A stretch of DNA of 64,000 nt from Ramlibacter sp. (GCA_021323335.1 JAJTCN010000036.1:1-64000), one strand, 5' to 3'. Numbered from the stretch's first letter, positions 19,301 through 28,300 are shown. A program made the numbers and translations. The notes: generated from the sequence alone by a model not told the origin.

Positions 19301-19931
19301 TGCCGGACCAGACGCCGGAGAAGCGGCTCATGGCGAAGGCGTGCAGGCCCAGGTCCAGGATCTCCTGCACGTTGGCCGGGAAGAACACCGGCAGGCCGCA
19401 GGCCTTGAAGATGTGGTCGCTCTGGTGGGCCGCGGTGGAGCTCTTGGCGACGTGGTCGTCGCCGGCGACGGCGATGACGCCGCCCCAGGGCGTGGTGCCC
19501 GCCATGTTGGCGTGCTTGAAGACGTCCGAGCTGCGGTCCACGCCGGGGCCCTTGCCGTACCAGATGCCGAAGACGCCGTCGAACTTGTTGCTGCCGGCCG
19601 GCGCGAAGCCCAGTTGCTGGGTGCCCCACAGCGCGGTGGCCGCGAGTTCCTCGTTGACGCCCGGCTGGAACACGATGTTCTGCGCCTGCAGGTACTTCCT
19701 GGCCTTCCACAGCGCCTGGTCGTAGCCGCCCAGGGGCGAGCCGCGGTAGCCGCTGATGAAGCCGGCGGTGTTCTTGCCGGCCAGCGCATCGCGCTGCCGC
19801 TGCAGCATCGGCAGCTTCACCAGCGCCTGCACCCCGCTCATGAAGGCGCGGCCGTAGTCGAGCGAATACTTGTCGTCCAGCGTGACGGTCTCGAGCGCCT
19901 TGCGGATGTGTTCAGGCAGGGGTGCGTTCAT
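16362..19931 (-). CDS. Indolepyruvate ferredoxin oxidoreductase family protein (fused)
   Basis: A 1189-residue single-chain 2-oxoacid:acceptor oxidoreductase of the fused IorA-IorB type, which oxidatively decarboxylates arylpyruvates (indolepyruvate, phenylpyruvate) to acyl-CoA. The N-terminal pyrimidine-binding domain holds SGYRGSPLGGYD. The thiamine diphosphate domain near 460-560 has CSGCPHNTST and GDGTYFHSG. A ferredoxin-like cluster near 665-700 shows CEGCGDCSVKSNC and CNKDTSCLKGFCPSF. The gamma domain begins near 755 (VAGVGGTGVITIGQLL). The start at 19931 (MNAPLPEHIRKAL) is preferred over an ATG 7 codons upstream. A divergent Lrp/AsnC gene lies 95 bases away and probably regulates it. 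The exact substrate is inferred from the family. Confidence 0.92.
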   Translation of the reverse strand: MNAPLPEHIRKALETVTLDDKYSLDYGRAFMSGVQALVKLPMLQRQRDALAGKNTAGFISGYRGSPLGGYDQALWKARKYLQAQNIVFQPGVNEELAATALWGTQQLGFAPAGSNKFDGVFGIWYGKGPGVDRSSDVFKHANMAGTTPWGGVIAVAGDDHVAKSSTAAHQSDHIFKACGLPVFFPANVQEILDLGLHAFAMSRFSGVWSGMKTIQEVVESSATAMIDPERVQIQLPTDFEMPPGGVHIRWPDTALEQEARLFDYKWYAALAYIRANRLNYNVIEGPNDRFGIIASGKAYNDARQALLDLGLDDATCRRIGVRLHKVGVVWPLEAQGTREFAKGLREILVVEEKRQVIEYQLKEELYNWRPDVRPNVVGKFNEVEGDFSGGEWSMPNPTANTLLRANADLSPALIAAAIARRLKKMGLDADVQARIDAQLAILEAKERAMQVVEVKGDRAPWFCSGCPHNTSTVVPEGSRAMAGIGCHFMATWMDRATIGFTQMGGEGVPWVGQQPFTTDKHMFANLGDGTYFHSGSLAIRQAIAAGVNITYKILYNDAVAMTGGQPVGERPEGHTPLQIAHSLVAEGVAKLVVVSDEPEKYDGAGLPAGTQVYHRDELDRVQRELRDTPGVTAMIYDQTCATEKRRRRKRGTMVDPALRVMINDLVCEGCGDCSVKSNCLSVEPLETEFGRKRVINQSTCNKDTSCLKGFCPSFVTVEGGKLKGKSKAKQAAPSPYEGAALPEPQLPATREAYGIVVAGVGGTGVITIGQLLGMAAHMEGKGIVTQDSAGLAQKGGATWSHVLIADDQDAIRTTRVSAAAADLVIGCDPIVTGGKETVLRMRPGRTRVALNGHGTPTAAFVKNGAWDNPSDACAIEIGKAVGGDQLATVQADALAERALGDSIYTNPLMLGFAWQKGWVPLARESILRAMELNAVQVENNKAAFEWGRRAAHDPASLAALMAPAGQVMEFKKRETLETVIARRVEFLTDYQDAAYAQRYQDLVERVRVAELPLGKAALTEAVARGLFKLMAYKDEYEVARLHADTGFREKVAAQFEGDFKIHYHLAPPLIAKRNDKGELVKRKFGPATFHLFRLLARLKGLRGTALDVFGRTEERRTERALIEEYRQTVLELIAGLQAGNHALAVEIARLPEQVKGYGHVKERNLAAVRPQWERLLQQWRGAAPQRQAA

Positions 19932-20026
19932 GCGCAAAGTGTATGGCCGCATGCGCGGATATGTCTTTGCGTTCTGTGCCCGGATTACCCTAGGATGCGA
20001 AAGATCCTTTCTCGAATCCGGCGCCC

Positions 20027-20473
20027 ATGGAAAAACTTGACCGATATGACATCCAAATCCTTACCGAGCTCCAGGCCGACGCGCGGCTGACGAACGCCGA
20101 GCTGGCGCAGCGCGTCGGCCTGTCCGCCGCGCCGTGCTGGCGGCGCGTGCGGGCGCTGGAGGAGGCGGGCTACATCAAGGGCTACCACGCGGAAATCGAC
20201 CGCCACCGCATCGGCCTGGGCGTGCTGGCCTTCGTGCGGCTGGACGCGGACCGCAACACCGGCGAGCGCACGCGCGAGATGGAAGAAGCGATCCGCAAGA
20301 TCCCGGAGATCGTGTCCTGCCACTACATCAGCGGGGCGGGGACCTTCGAGCTGCAGGTGGTGTCACGGGACCTGGACACCTTCTCCGAGTTCGCGCGGAA
20401 GGTGCTGATCAACCTGCCCAATGTGAAGGACATCCACACGAGCTTTTCGTTGTCGCATCTCGCGAAGGCCTGA
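20027..20473 (+). CDS. Lrp/AsnC family transcriptional regulator
   Basis: A 148-residue DNA-binding regulator. An N-terminal winged helix-turn-helix (about 5-50: LDRYDIQILTELQADARLTNAELAQRVGLS) is followed by a linker and an AsnC-type effector-binding domain (about 65-145). Such proteins sense amino acids and often control the adjacent divergent gene, here the indolepyruvate oxidoreductase. That would suit an aromatic amino acid signal, but the ligand is inference. The start at 20027 has ATGGAAAAACTTGACC typical of the family. Confidence 0.94.
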   Translation: MEKLDRYDIQILTELQADARLTNAELAQRVGLSAAPCWRRVRALEEAGYIKGYHAEIDRHRIGLGVLAFVRLDADRNTGERTREMEEAIRKIPEIVSCHYISGAGTFELQVVSRDLDTFSEFARKVLINLPNVKDIHTSFSLSHLAKA

Positions 20474-20493
20474 AAGCGGGAGCGGACAGCCGG

Positions 20494-20595
20494 ACGCAAA
20501 AGTCGCGAAGGTTACGCAAAAGTCGCAAAAGAAAACCTGAAGACCGTTCTGAATTCTTTTGCGAGCTTTCGGATCCCCTTTTGCGACTTTTGCGT
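20494..20595. repeat. Mosaic inverted repeat between lrp-type gene and mltA
   Basis: Two 18-base arms, ACGCAAAAGTCGCAAAAG at 20514-20531 and its perfect complement at 20578-20595, flank a 46-base centre. A partial direct copy of the left arm (ACGCAAAAGTCGC) occurs at 20494-20506, and a shorter inverted pair (GCAAAAGAA at 20525, TTCTTTTGC at 20554) lies inside. The block is A+T-richer than its surroundings. It sits where the regulator gene and mltA converge, so it could stop transcription from both sides. It also looks like an extragenic palindromic element. Confidence 0.75.
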
Positions 20596-20611
20596 ACGGC
20601 TGTTCGTATTC

Positions 20612-21764
20612 CTAGCGTGGCCAGAGAACCCACAAGGCAAGTGGCTGCTTGAGACGCCCCGCAATCTCTCCCGCCGCATCGCCCCAGCCGACGAAATAGT
20701 CGGCGCGGACGGCGCCGACGATGGCGCTGCCGGTGTCCTGGGCGAAGACCAGGCGGTTCAACGACAGCACCGGGCCCGGCGTCGACAGCCACACCGGCGT
20801 GCCGTACGGGCACCGCGATGGAACGCCCCGGCGTCAGCGGCACGCCCTGCGCGCCGCGCGGGCCGAAGGCCGCGTCCAGCTCCGACAGCGGCTCCTCGCG
20901 GAAGAACACCACCCGCGGATTCGCCCACAGCATCTCCTGCAGGCGCTGCGGATTCGCCCGCGCCCAGGCCTTGATGCCCGGCCACGACGCATCGGTGATG
21001 GCGCGCTGCTGCAGCAGCCAGCTGCCCACGCTGCGATAGGGCTGCTCGTTGGTGCCGGCATACGCCATGCGCACCACGCTCACCCGGCCGTCCGGCTCGG
21101 CGATGCGCAGGCGCCCCGAACCCTGGATTTGCAGCACCAGCGCGTCCAGCGGATCGGCCAGCCAGGCGATCTCGCGCCCGCGCAATGCCGCGCGCGCCTG
21201 CGGCAGCGTGTCGATCTCCTGCTTCGTGTACCAGGGGCGCCGCGTCGCCAGGTCGGCGGGCGGCCGGTACAGCGGTGACTGGTGGGTGGCGGTCGGCTGC
21301 CGCGTGGCATCGAGCACCGGCTCGTAGTAGCCGGTGAGCAGGCTGTCGGAGCCGCCCTGCAGGGGCTCCACCCGGTACGGCTGCAGCCGCCGCATCATCC
21401 ACTCGCGCTGCTCGTCGGCCGAGGCGATCGACAGGCGCCGCACCTCGGGACACAGGCGCGCATGCTGCGGCGACGGCCGCTCGCAACTGCGCAGCCACGC
21501 GTTCCAGGCGTCGTGCAGCGTGTCGGCGCCGAAGCCGGGCAGCTCCGACCAGCGCACCGGCTGCCAGCGGCTCTTGCCCTGCACCAGCGCCGGCGCCAGC
21601 GGCGCGCCGTCGTCGGGCGGCAGCGGCAACGCGCCTGCGGGGGCGGCGGGACTGGCCGGCGCAGGCGAAGCGGGCGCTTGCGGCGGCTGCGGCGGCAGGG
21701 GCACGGAGCCGCACGCCGCCAGCATTCCTACAATCGCGGTCAACCCAAGGACACGGAACAACAT
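20612..21764 (-). pseudogene. mltA: Membrane-bound lytic murein transglycosylase A, frameshifted
   Basis: MltA cleaves peptidoglycan glycan strands, forming 1,6-anhydromuropeptides, and is an outer-membrane lipoprotein. From 21764 the frame encodes a lipoprotein signal (MLFRVLGLTAIVGMLAAC) and a normal MltA domain (LLTGYYEPVLDA, LQIQGSGRLRI, RMAYAGTNEQPY) up to GRSIAV. The frame then shifts at about 20810. The missing C-terminus, including the catalytic-Asp motif FAQDTGSAIVGAVRADYFVG, is present in another frame ending at 20612. Relatives have about five extra residues between AV and PYGTPVW, so about 14 bases appear lost. Without correction the protein reads into unrelated sequence and lacks its catalytic domain. 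Confidence 0.85.
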
Positions 21765-21882
21765 GTTGCTGATTCTGCTGGAAGCCCTGCTGGCGTTGGT
21801 GGTGCTGGTGGGCATCGTCTGGTGGACCATGTTCTCCGGGCGCAAGGGCGGCGAGCCGCCGCGCGACGACGAGAACCCGTAG
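21763..21882 (+). CDS. Small single-span membrane protein, 39 residues
   Basis: A short open frame encoding MLLILLEALLALVVLVGIVW, then WTMFSGRKGG and an acidic DDENP tail. One hydrophobic helix covers residues 1-22 and the tail is charged and probably cytoplasmic. An AAGGA ribosome binding site lies 11 bases before the ATG. It does not match a family I can name, though small proteins of this kind are common in Comamonadaceae. Its ATG overlaps the ATG of the divergent mltA on one CATG. Confidence 0.6.
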   Translation: MLLILLEALLALVVLVGIVWWTMFSGRKGGEPPRDDENP

Positions 21883-21910
21883 GCTGGTGGTGAGCGCAGC
21901 GAACCCCAGC
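21879..21910. repeat. Short palindromic repeat fragment
   Basis: The stretch starting GTAGGCTGGTGGTGAGCGCA and ending AACCCCAGC can fold on itself (GCTGG / CCAGC arms). It resembles the GTAGG...GAGCGCAGCGAA extragenic repeats seen in betaproteobacteria. It overlaps the stop of the 39-residue gene and lies just beyond the response regulator stop. Confidence 0.4.
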
Positions 21911-21915
21911 TGCGC

Positions 21916-22542
21916 TTACAGGTCCCTCAAGAGGTTCGCGAGCTCGACCGCCGACTTCACCTCCATCTTGTCGAACACCCGCGCGCGGTGCACTTCCACC
22001 GTGCGCACGCTGATCGCCAGCTGGTCGGCGATCAGCTTGTTCGGCATGCCCTTGGCCACCAGCCCCATGACGTCGCGCTCGCGCTCCGTCAGTTCGGCCA
22101 GCCGCCGCTGCAGCAGGCCGGTGGCGCGCTGCGCGGCCAGCACCTCGGCGGAGCGGCGCAGCGCCTGCTCGATGCGGTCGACCAGGGCGTTGTCGGAAAA
22201 CGGCTTCTCGCAGAAGTCGAAGGCCCCGCGCTTGACCATGTCCACCGCGGTCGGCACGTCCGCGTGGCCGGTGAGGAAGATCACGGGCATCACCTGCGCC
22301 AGGCCACGCTGCACCAGCTGCTCGAACAGGGCCAGCCCGCTCATGCCCGGCATCCGCACGTCCAGCAGCAGGCAGCAGGCGGGTCCGGGCACGAAGCCGC
22401 CATCGAGCATCGCGGCGAAGTCCTCCGCGCTGGCGTAGCTCGTCGACAGCAGCCGGCGCGAGCGCAACAGCCAGGCCAGCGCCTCGCGCACGCCGGCGTC
22501 GTCGTCGACGATGTAGACGGTGGCGTCGCTGGCGGGCTGCAT
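21916..22542 (-). CDS. FixJ/DctR-type response regulator
   Basis: A 208-residue two-component response regulator. The receiver domain (about 8-120) has phospho-acceptor Asp61 in DVRMPGMSG and the switch residues of FLTGHAD and EKPF. The C-terminal LuxR-type helix-turn-helix (about 145-208) has LTERERDVMGLVAKGMPNKLIA. Its ATG overlaps the kinase stop (TGATG), which shows coupled expression with the sensor upstream. It resembles DctR of DctSR systems for C4-dicarboxylates, but no dicarboxylate transporter gene lies nearby, so the target is unknown. Confidence 0.93.
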   Translation of the reverse strand: MQPASDATVYIVDDDAGVREALAWLLRSRRLLSTSYASAEDFAAMLDGGFVPGPACCLLLDVRMPGMSGLALFEQLVQRGLAQVMPVIFLTGHADVPTAVDMVKRGAFDFCEKPFSDNALVDRIEQALRRSAEVLAAQRATGLLQRRLAELTERERDVMGLVAKGMPNKLIADQLAISVRTVEVHRARVFDKMEVKSAVELANLLRDL

Positions 22543-24569
22543 CAGGCGGGAACGTCCGGTTGGGCGGGCAGGGTGAAGCGGAAGATCGTACCTTGGGGCA
22601 GGTTGGGCTCGAACACCAGCGAGCCCCCGTGCTGCTCCACGACCGTGCGGCACAGCGACAGCCCCAGCCCCATGCCTTCCGCCTTGGTGGTGAAGAAGGG
22701 CGTGAACAGCTGCGCCTTCACGTCCTCGGCGATGCCGGGGCCGACATCCGCCACGGAGAACGCCAGCCAGCGCCGGCCACCCTCGATGGGAGGCGTGGCG
22801 CGCACCTGCAGCACCATCTCCGGATCGGCCACGCGCGCCTCGTCCATCGCCTGCATGGCATTGCGCGCCAGGTTCAGCAGCACCTGTTCGACCATCGTGC
22901 GGTCGCACAGCACCAGCGGCAGGTCGTCCGCCAAGCGGATCTCCACCCGCACGCGCAGCTTGCGCGCCTGCAGGTTCACCAGGGGGAACACCGCGTCCAA
23001 CAGCGCGCGCGGCGCCACCGCCTCGCGCGCCTGGTCGCGCCGCCGCACGAAGTCGTGCACGCTCTTGATCACGCGCCCGGCCCGGTCGGCCTGCTCCGCG
23101 ATGCGGGCCATCGCCAGCTGCAGGTCGATCGCGGGCGGCGCGTCCTGCTGCAGCAGGTTCATGGAACCGCTGGCGTAGCTGGCGATCGCCGCCAGCGGCT
23201 GGTTGAGCTCGTGGCTGAGCAGGGACGCCATCTCGCCCACGGTGGCGAGGCGCGCCGTCGCCTGCAGGCGTTCCTGGCTGGCGCGCGACAGTTCCTCCAC
23301 CCGGCGCTGCTCGCTGATGTCCAGCACCGCGCTCATCCAGCCGGTCTGCAGGCGCTGGGCGTTGATCAGCGGCGCCTCGATGATCAGCACCGGGATGCGC
23401 GCGCCGTCCTTGCGCATGAAGACCGTCTCGAAGCCCTCGCGCGGCGGCGCATTGCCGGCCAGCCGCACCTCCTGCCGCTTGCGGTACTCGTCGGCCCGCT
23501 CCGGTGGCCAATAAGGCGCGGGCGACCCTTGACCGAGCAGCTCTTCCGGGCTGAAGCCCACCATCTCGCAGAACGCCGGATTGACGTAGGTGGTCCGGCC
23601 CTGCAGGTCGCGCGCCCGCAGGCCGGTCACCAGCGAGTCCTCCATCGCCTTGCGGAAGGCCAGCGCATCGGCCAGGTCCTGCTCCACGCGCAGCCGCCGC
23701 CGCGTGTCGTGGCCCAGCATGAACAGCACGGTGACCAGCGCGATCGACATCACGGTCACCAGCGCGGTGAGCACGTTGGGAAAGAGGTCCGGCTCCGAGC
23801 GGCGCCAGCTGTCCATCCGCAACACCATCGTGTTGCCCGGCAGGTCCAGCAGCTGCTGCGCGGTGAACACGCGCGCGCCGCGCCGCGCCAGCCCGTGCAT
23901 GGCCAGGCGCGTGCCGTCCGCCTCGGTGAAGGAGATTTCCTGGCTGCGGCCCATCTGCGGGCCGATGTGCGTGGACAGCAGGTCGGTGAGCGAATACGTG
24001 GCGACCACGAACCCCAGCAGCCGGCCCGCCTCCACGTGCGGCAGGCACAGCTCCATCAGCTCGAGCCCCAGGCCGTCGGGCTGCGGGACGAAATGACTGC
24101 GCGCGTAGGCATGGCCGCTGATGCGGCGCGCGGTGGCGCAGGCCTGCTGGATCTCGGGCAGCGAGTTCGCCCGGCCGAAACGGGCGAACACGGGCGCGCG
24201 GAAGGGCGTGTCCGCCTGCGCCACCAGTTCCAGCGACGGGCCGCGCCGTTCCACCCGCACCCAGTCGCGGTGGCCCCTCAGCAGCCGCTCGGCATCCGCC
24301 TGCCAGCGCTCGGGGTCCGGCCGCCCCGACTGCAGCGCCTGCAGCTCCTGCACGTTGCGCGTCAGGGCGGAGCGGATGTCGCTCAGCGCGTCGGCGGCGT
24401 CGCGTTCGACGTTGGCCTGGGCGACGCTGGCCTCGTAGCGGGCCGCCAGGTACACCAGCGTCACCAGCAGGGCCGCGACGATCACGCCCAGCAGCGCCCA
24501 CAAGGACCAGCGGCGCCAGGACGACAGCCGCCGCAGTCCCGGCGGGACGGGGACCGGTACCGCTGTCAC
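22542..24569 (-). CDS. PAS-domain sensor histidine kinase (DctS/FixL-like)
   Basis: A 675-residue membrane kinase. The first membrane segment is at about 21-43, the periplasmic sensor region at 44-263 and the second membrane segment at about 266-286. A PAS domain follows at about 305-420 (TYVNPAFCEMVGFSPEELLG). The kinase core has phospho-acceptor His453 (LLSHELNQPLA), the N box at Asn570 (LARNAMQAM), DVGPGIA at 608-614 and GMGLGLS at 632-638. The start is a GTG at 24569 overlapping the amidase stop (GTGA), since longer starts lie inside that gene. It pairs with the response regulator directly downstream. Confidence 0.93.
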   Translation of the reverse strand: MTAVPVPVPPGLRRLSSWRRWSLWALLGVIVAALLVTLVYLAARYEASVAQANVERDAADALSDIRSALTRNVQELQALQSGRPDPERWQADAERLLRGHRDWVRVERRGPSLELVAQADTPFRAPVFARFGRANSLPEIQQACATARRISGHAYARSHFVPQPDGLGLELMELCLPHVEAGRLLGFVVATYSLTDLLSTHIGPQMGRSQEISFTEADGTRLAMHGLARRGARVFTAQQLLDLPGNTMVLRMDSWRRSEPDLFPNVLTALVTVMSIALVTVLFMLGHDTRRRLRVEQDLADALAFRKAMEDSLVTGLRARDLQGRTTYVNPAFCEMVGFSPEELLGQGSPAPYWPPERADEYRKRQEVRLAGNAPPREGFETVFMRKDGARIPVLIIEAPLINAQRLQTGWMSAVLDISEQRRVEELSRASQERLQATARLATVGEMASLLSHELNQPLAAIASYASGSMNLLQQDAPPAIDLQLAMARIAEQADRAGRVIKSVHDFVRRRDQAREAVAPRALLDAVFPLVNLQARKLRVRVEIRLADDLPLVLCDRTMVEQVLLNLARNAMQAMDEARVADPEMVLQVRATPPIEGGRRWLAFSVADVGPGIAEDVKAQLFTPFFTTKAEGMGLGLSLCRTVVEQHGGSLVFEPNLPQGTIFRFTLPAQPDVPA

Positions 24570-25375
24570 AGCACGCGATGACCGAGCGCGGGAAGTTGCT
24601 GCCGCACCTGCGCCAGCCGTGCGCTCGACAGCTCCGCGATCACCATGCCCTCGCCCTCTTCCTCGCGCTGCGCCAGCACCAGGCCCCAGGGATCGACGAG
24701 CATGGAGTGGCCCCAGGTGCGGCGGCCGTTCTCGTGCCGGCCGCCCTGCGCCGGCGCCGCGACATAGGCGAGGTTCTCGACGGCCCGGGCGCGCAGCAGC
24801 ACCTCCCAGTGCGCCTGCCCGGTGGTGTGGGTGAAGGCGCTCGGCACCAGCAGCAGGTCCGCGCCGAGGCCGCGGTACAGCTCCGGAAAGCGCAGGTCGT
24901 AGCAGACCGACAGGCCCACGCGCCACGCATGGCCGTCGCGCGACGGCAGCGTGAACGCCTGCAAGGCACTGCCCTGCTCGATGACCCGGGATTCGTCGTA
25001 CTGCTCGCGGCCGTTGTCGAACCGGAACAGGTGGATCTTGTCGTAGCGGGCGACGCATTCGCCCTGCGGCGAATACGCGAGGCTGGTGTTGCGCACGTGC
25101 GCGGCATCGCCGGCCGCGAGGGGCAGGGTCCCGCCGACGATCCACAGGCCGAGGCCGCGCGCCTGCTGCGCGAGGAAGTCCTGCACGCGGCCGCTGCCGA
25201 AGTCCTCCCGCACCTGCAGCTTGTCGGTGTCGCGCTCGCCCATCAGGCAGAAGTACTCCGGCAGGACGGCGAGCTCCGCGCCGGCGGCGGCAGCCGCGGC
25301 CAGCAGGCGAGCGGCAGCCTCGAGGTTGCCGGCCACGGCGGTGCCGGACACGGTCTGCAGCGCGGCGACTTTCAT
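24566..25375 (-). CDS. Carbon-nitrogen hydrolase (Nit1/deaminated glutathione amidase-like)
   Basis: A 269-residue nitrilase-superfamily amidase. The catalytic triad is visible as Glu (LAVLPEYF, about residue 40), Lys (RYDKIHLF, about 113) and Cys (LSVCYDLRFPELYR, about 157). The family closest in pattern is the Nit1/NitA group, which hydrolyses deaminated glutathione as a metabolite-repair step; substrate assignment is inference. It lies 13 bases downstream of yhdP, and its stop overlaps the GTG of the kinase, so it sits in a yhdP-amidase-kinase-regulator run. Confidence 0.92.
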   Translation of the reverse strand: MKVAALQTVSGTAVAGNLEAAARLLAAAAAAGAELAVLPEYFCLMGERDTDKLQVREDFGSGRVQDFLAQQARGLGLWIVGGTLPLAAGDAAHVRNTSLAYSPQGECVARYDKIHLFRFDNGREQYDESRVIEQGSALQAFTLPSRDGHAWRVGLSVCYDLRFPELYRGLGADLLLVPSAFTHTTGQAHWEVLLRARAVENLAYVAAPAQGGRHENGRRTWGHSMLVDPWGLVLAQREEEGEGMVIAELSSARLAQVRQQLPALGHRVL

Positions 25376-25388
25376 GGCTGGCTCCTGT

Positions 25389-28300
25389 TCATCGCATGGC
25401 CGGTTCCGCCGGTGCCGCCGGGGCGGCCCCCGCGGCTTCGGTGCCGGTGCCGGCGCCGGTTCCGCGCGGCACGCGCGTGACGCGCGGGTCGGCCCAGGTG
25501 CCGTCGACGAGGAACTCCTGCGTCGCCGCCCGCGTGAGGGGCTCGCGCAGGAAGTACTGCGCGAGGAACGTTGCCAGCCCGATGGCGGGGTTGATCGCCG
25601 TGGCCACCAGCGACGCCGTGCCCGCGTTGATCTCCGGCACCACCAGCACCTTCAGGTTCTGGGTTTCCCGCGCGATGTCGGCCTTGCCCTCCATCAGCAC
25701 GGCGGCGTTCACGCCCTTCATCTGCAGGTTGTTGGTGGCGGCGATGCCCTGTTCGATGGTGATGTCGCCGCGCACGAAGTCGAAGGTGAAGCCATCGCTG
25801 AAGACGTCGCGGAAGTCCAGCGCCAGCCGGCGCGGCAGCGACTGCAGGCTCAGCACGCCGAGCAGCTTGGCCAGGCCCGGGTCGGCCTTGAGGAACTGGC
25901 CGTTCTCCACGTTGACGTTGAAGCTCCCGGACAGGCTGGGGTAGTCGAAGGCCAGGGGCGAACCGGTCCAGGCCACCGTCCCTTCCATGACGCCCTTGCC
26001 CCGGCGCACGACGTCCTTCATGCCGAAACGGTTCAGCACCTGGCCGGCGTCGGTGATGTCCACGCGGAACTTCATCGCGGTGCGGCGGCGCTCGCCCGTC
26101 CTGCCTTCGCGCCGCGGCCCGCCGGGCGCCGCCGCCTGCGCGCCGATCTCGGCCCAGTTGCCCGACGCGGTGAACATCGCCTCCGGCATCGACAGCGTCA
26201 GCTTGTTCAGCCGCCACTCGCGGATGCCGCCTTCGCGCACCACGGTGCCCGCGCCCCGGTTCACCGCGTCGATCTCCATGCGTCCGAGGCGGCGGCCCTT
26301 CAGTTCGAACTCGTCGACCACCACGTCGAGCGCCGGGATGTTGGCGGGCTGCTGCTCGAGCAGCGCCTCCACCTCGCCGGCGGCGGCTGCCGCGATGTTC
26401 AGGCGCGCCAGCCGCGCATAGACCCGTCCGGAGCCGCTGCCCTGGGGCTGGCGGTATTCGAGGTAGCCATTCAGCTCCTCGGCGTCCACGTTGGCCCGCC
26501 AGATGCGGCCGTCGCGCGTGCCGCCGACCACCAGGTGGTGCAGCGTGCGGCCTTCGACGCTCAATTCGCGGGCCCGCAGCGCGATCACCGACGGCAGGTA
26601 GGACTGGACGGCGGTCGACTCCCCGCGTGGCGCCGCCGCCGTGCCCGGCGCGGCCACGGGTGCCGCGACGGGGGCGGCAACGGGAGCCCCGGCCAGGCGC
26701 TCCAGCGCCGCTTTCCATGCATCCACGTTCAGCTGCGCCAGCTGCACGTTCGCCGTCACGCCGTCCGCGGGCATCACCACGCTTTCGCCCGGCGACAGGC
26801 CGATGGCGATGGCGCCGCGCAGCACCTGCGGCTCGGGCGTCGACAGGTCGCGCACGTAGGTCACCGCCGCCAGCCGGCCCAGCTCGAAGCTCAGCACCTC
26901 CTGCAGGCGCGCGCCCGGCGCCAGGGACTCGCGCGTCAGCGCCGTCTCGTAGCGCATCGGCAGCACCGTCTCCGCGCTCTTGCCCAGGGGCGCGGGCAGG
27001 TCCACCGCCAGTCCCTGCAGGCTGCTGTTGACATGTACTTCCGGCACGCCGCGGCGGACCGCCAGCGCCAGCGTGTACGGGGTGCTGCCGGAGAAGTCGC
27101 GCGCCAGGCGCGACACGAAACCGAGCTCGCGGGCCTGCCGCAGGCCCTCCGCGGTGACGGTGCCCTGCGCCCGCAGGTGCACCGCCGGCGGCTCGCCGGC
27201 GGCCGGCGGCCGCATGCCGCCATCGATGCGCACGTCGCCGCCCAGGGCGCGCGCCTGCACGCCGGCGACCTGGAAGCCGCGCTCGGAGAATTGCACCGCG
27301 CCGCGAGCCCGGGACAGCATCGGACTGTCCGGCGTGACCTGCAGGTCGTTGCCGGCCAGCGTGACGGTCCCCTGGACGCGCGACCGCGCCAGGTCCGCAA
27401 TGGGCAGCAGCAGCTCGAGGTCCACGTCGGCGTTGCCGGTGCCGCTGGAGCGGGCCATCGCGTCGTCCAGCATGGACGAAATGGGCGAGGTGTTCACCAC
27501 CGCTAGCGAACCGGACAAGGGGCCGCTCACCTTGCCCTGCACGCGCACCTGCGTCTGCTGGAAGTCGGGGATCTGCGCCTGGACCTTCGCCTGCAGCTGG
27601 CCGGGAAACTGGCCCGCCGCATTCCTGACCTGCATCCCGTTGCCCTGGAACACCAGCTCGCCCGACAGGCCGGTCAAGGCCGGCCACCGTCCCTTGGGCG
27701 GCTGCGCGCTCTCCGGCACGAAGGCATAAGTGACGTCGCGCACCTGCGCGGTCACCAGGAACTGGCCGTCCTTGCCGTCTGCGAAGGGGAAGCGCCGCAG
27801 GTCGCCCTTCACCCGGAACTTCGCGCCGGTGGCGACGCCCGCGACCACCGACTCCCGCACGTAGTCGCGCGCGCGCTTCGACACGCCCAGCGGCAGGTAG
27901 CGCCACACCCGGGTGCCGTCGGCGCGCGCCAGGCTCGCCTGCAGGTCGAGCGTGCCGGGGAAGCGCTCGCCCCGCGGCGCCTTCGTGTCACCGCTGCGCC
28001 AGTTGACCTGTGCCTCGCCCTCGACGTCGGCACTGCTGAACCTCAGGTTGCGCACGTCCAGCGAGATCTGCTCGCCGTTCACCTGCCACTGCACGTCGCC
28101 CGCCAGGCTGTCCATGGCGAGCGAAGGGTCCTCGAACACGCCGGGAAATTCCAGCGCGCCGTCGACCACCACCAGGCGCGCCTTGCCACCGGCCTGGCTG
28201 ACATCGAAATCGAGGGCGGCCCCGCGGATGCCCGGCATGCCCGCGTTGCCTTCGGGATGCGGCGCCGCGGCGATCTCCAGCCCGCTGGCGCGGCCCCGCG

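Noticed and set aside
13968-20090. A 2040-residue plus-strand open frame opposite secD, yajC and the oxidoreductase
   Set aside because: It is rich in Arg, His, Gly and Ala with no family motif, and lies antisense to three certain genes. Long antisense frames are expected at this GC content.
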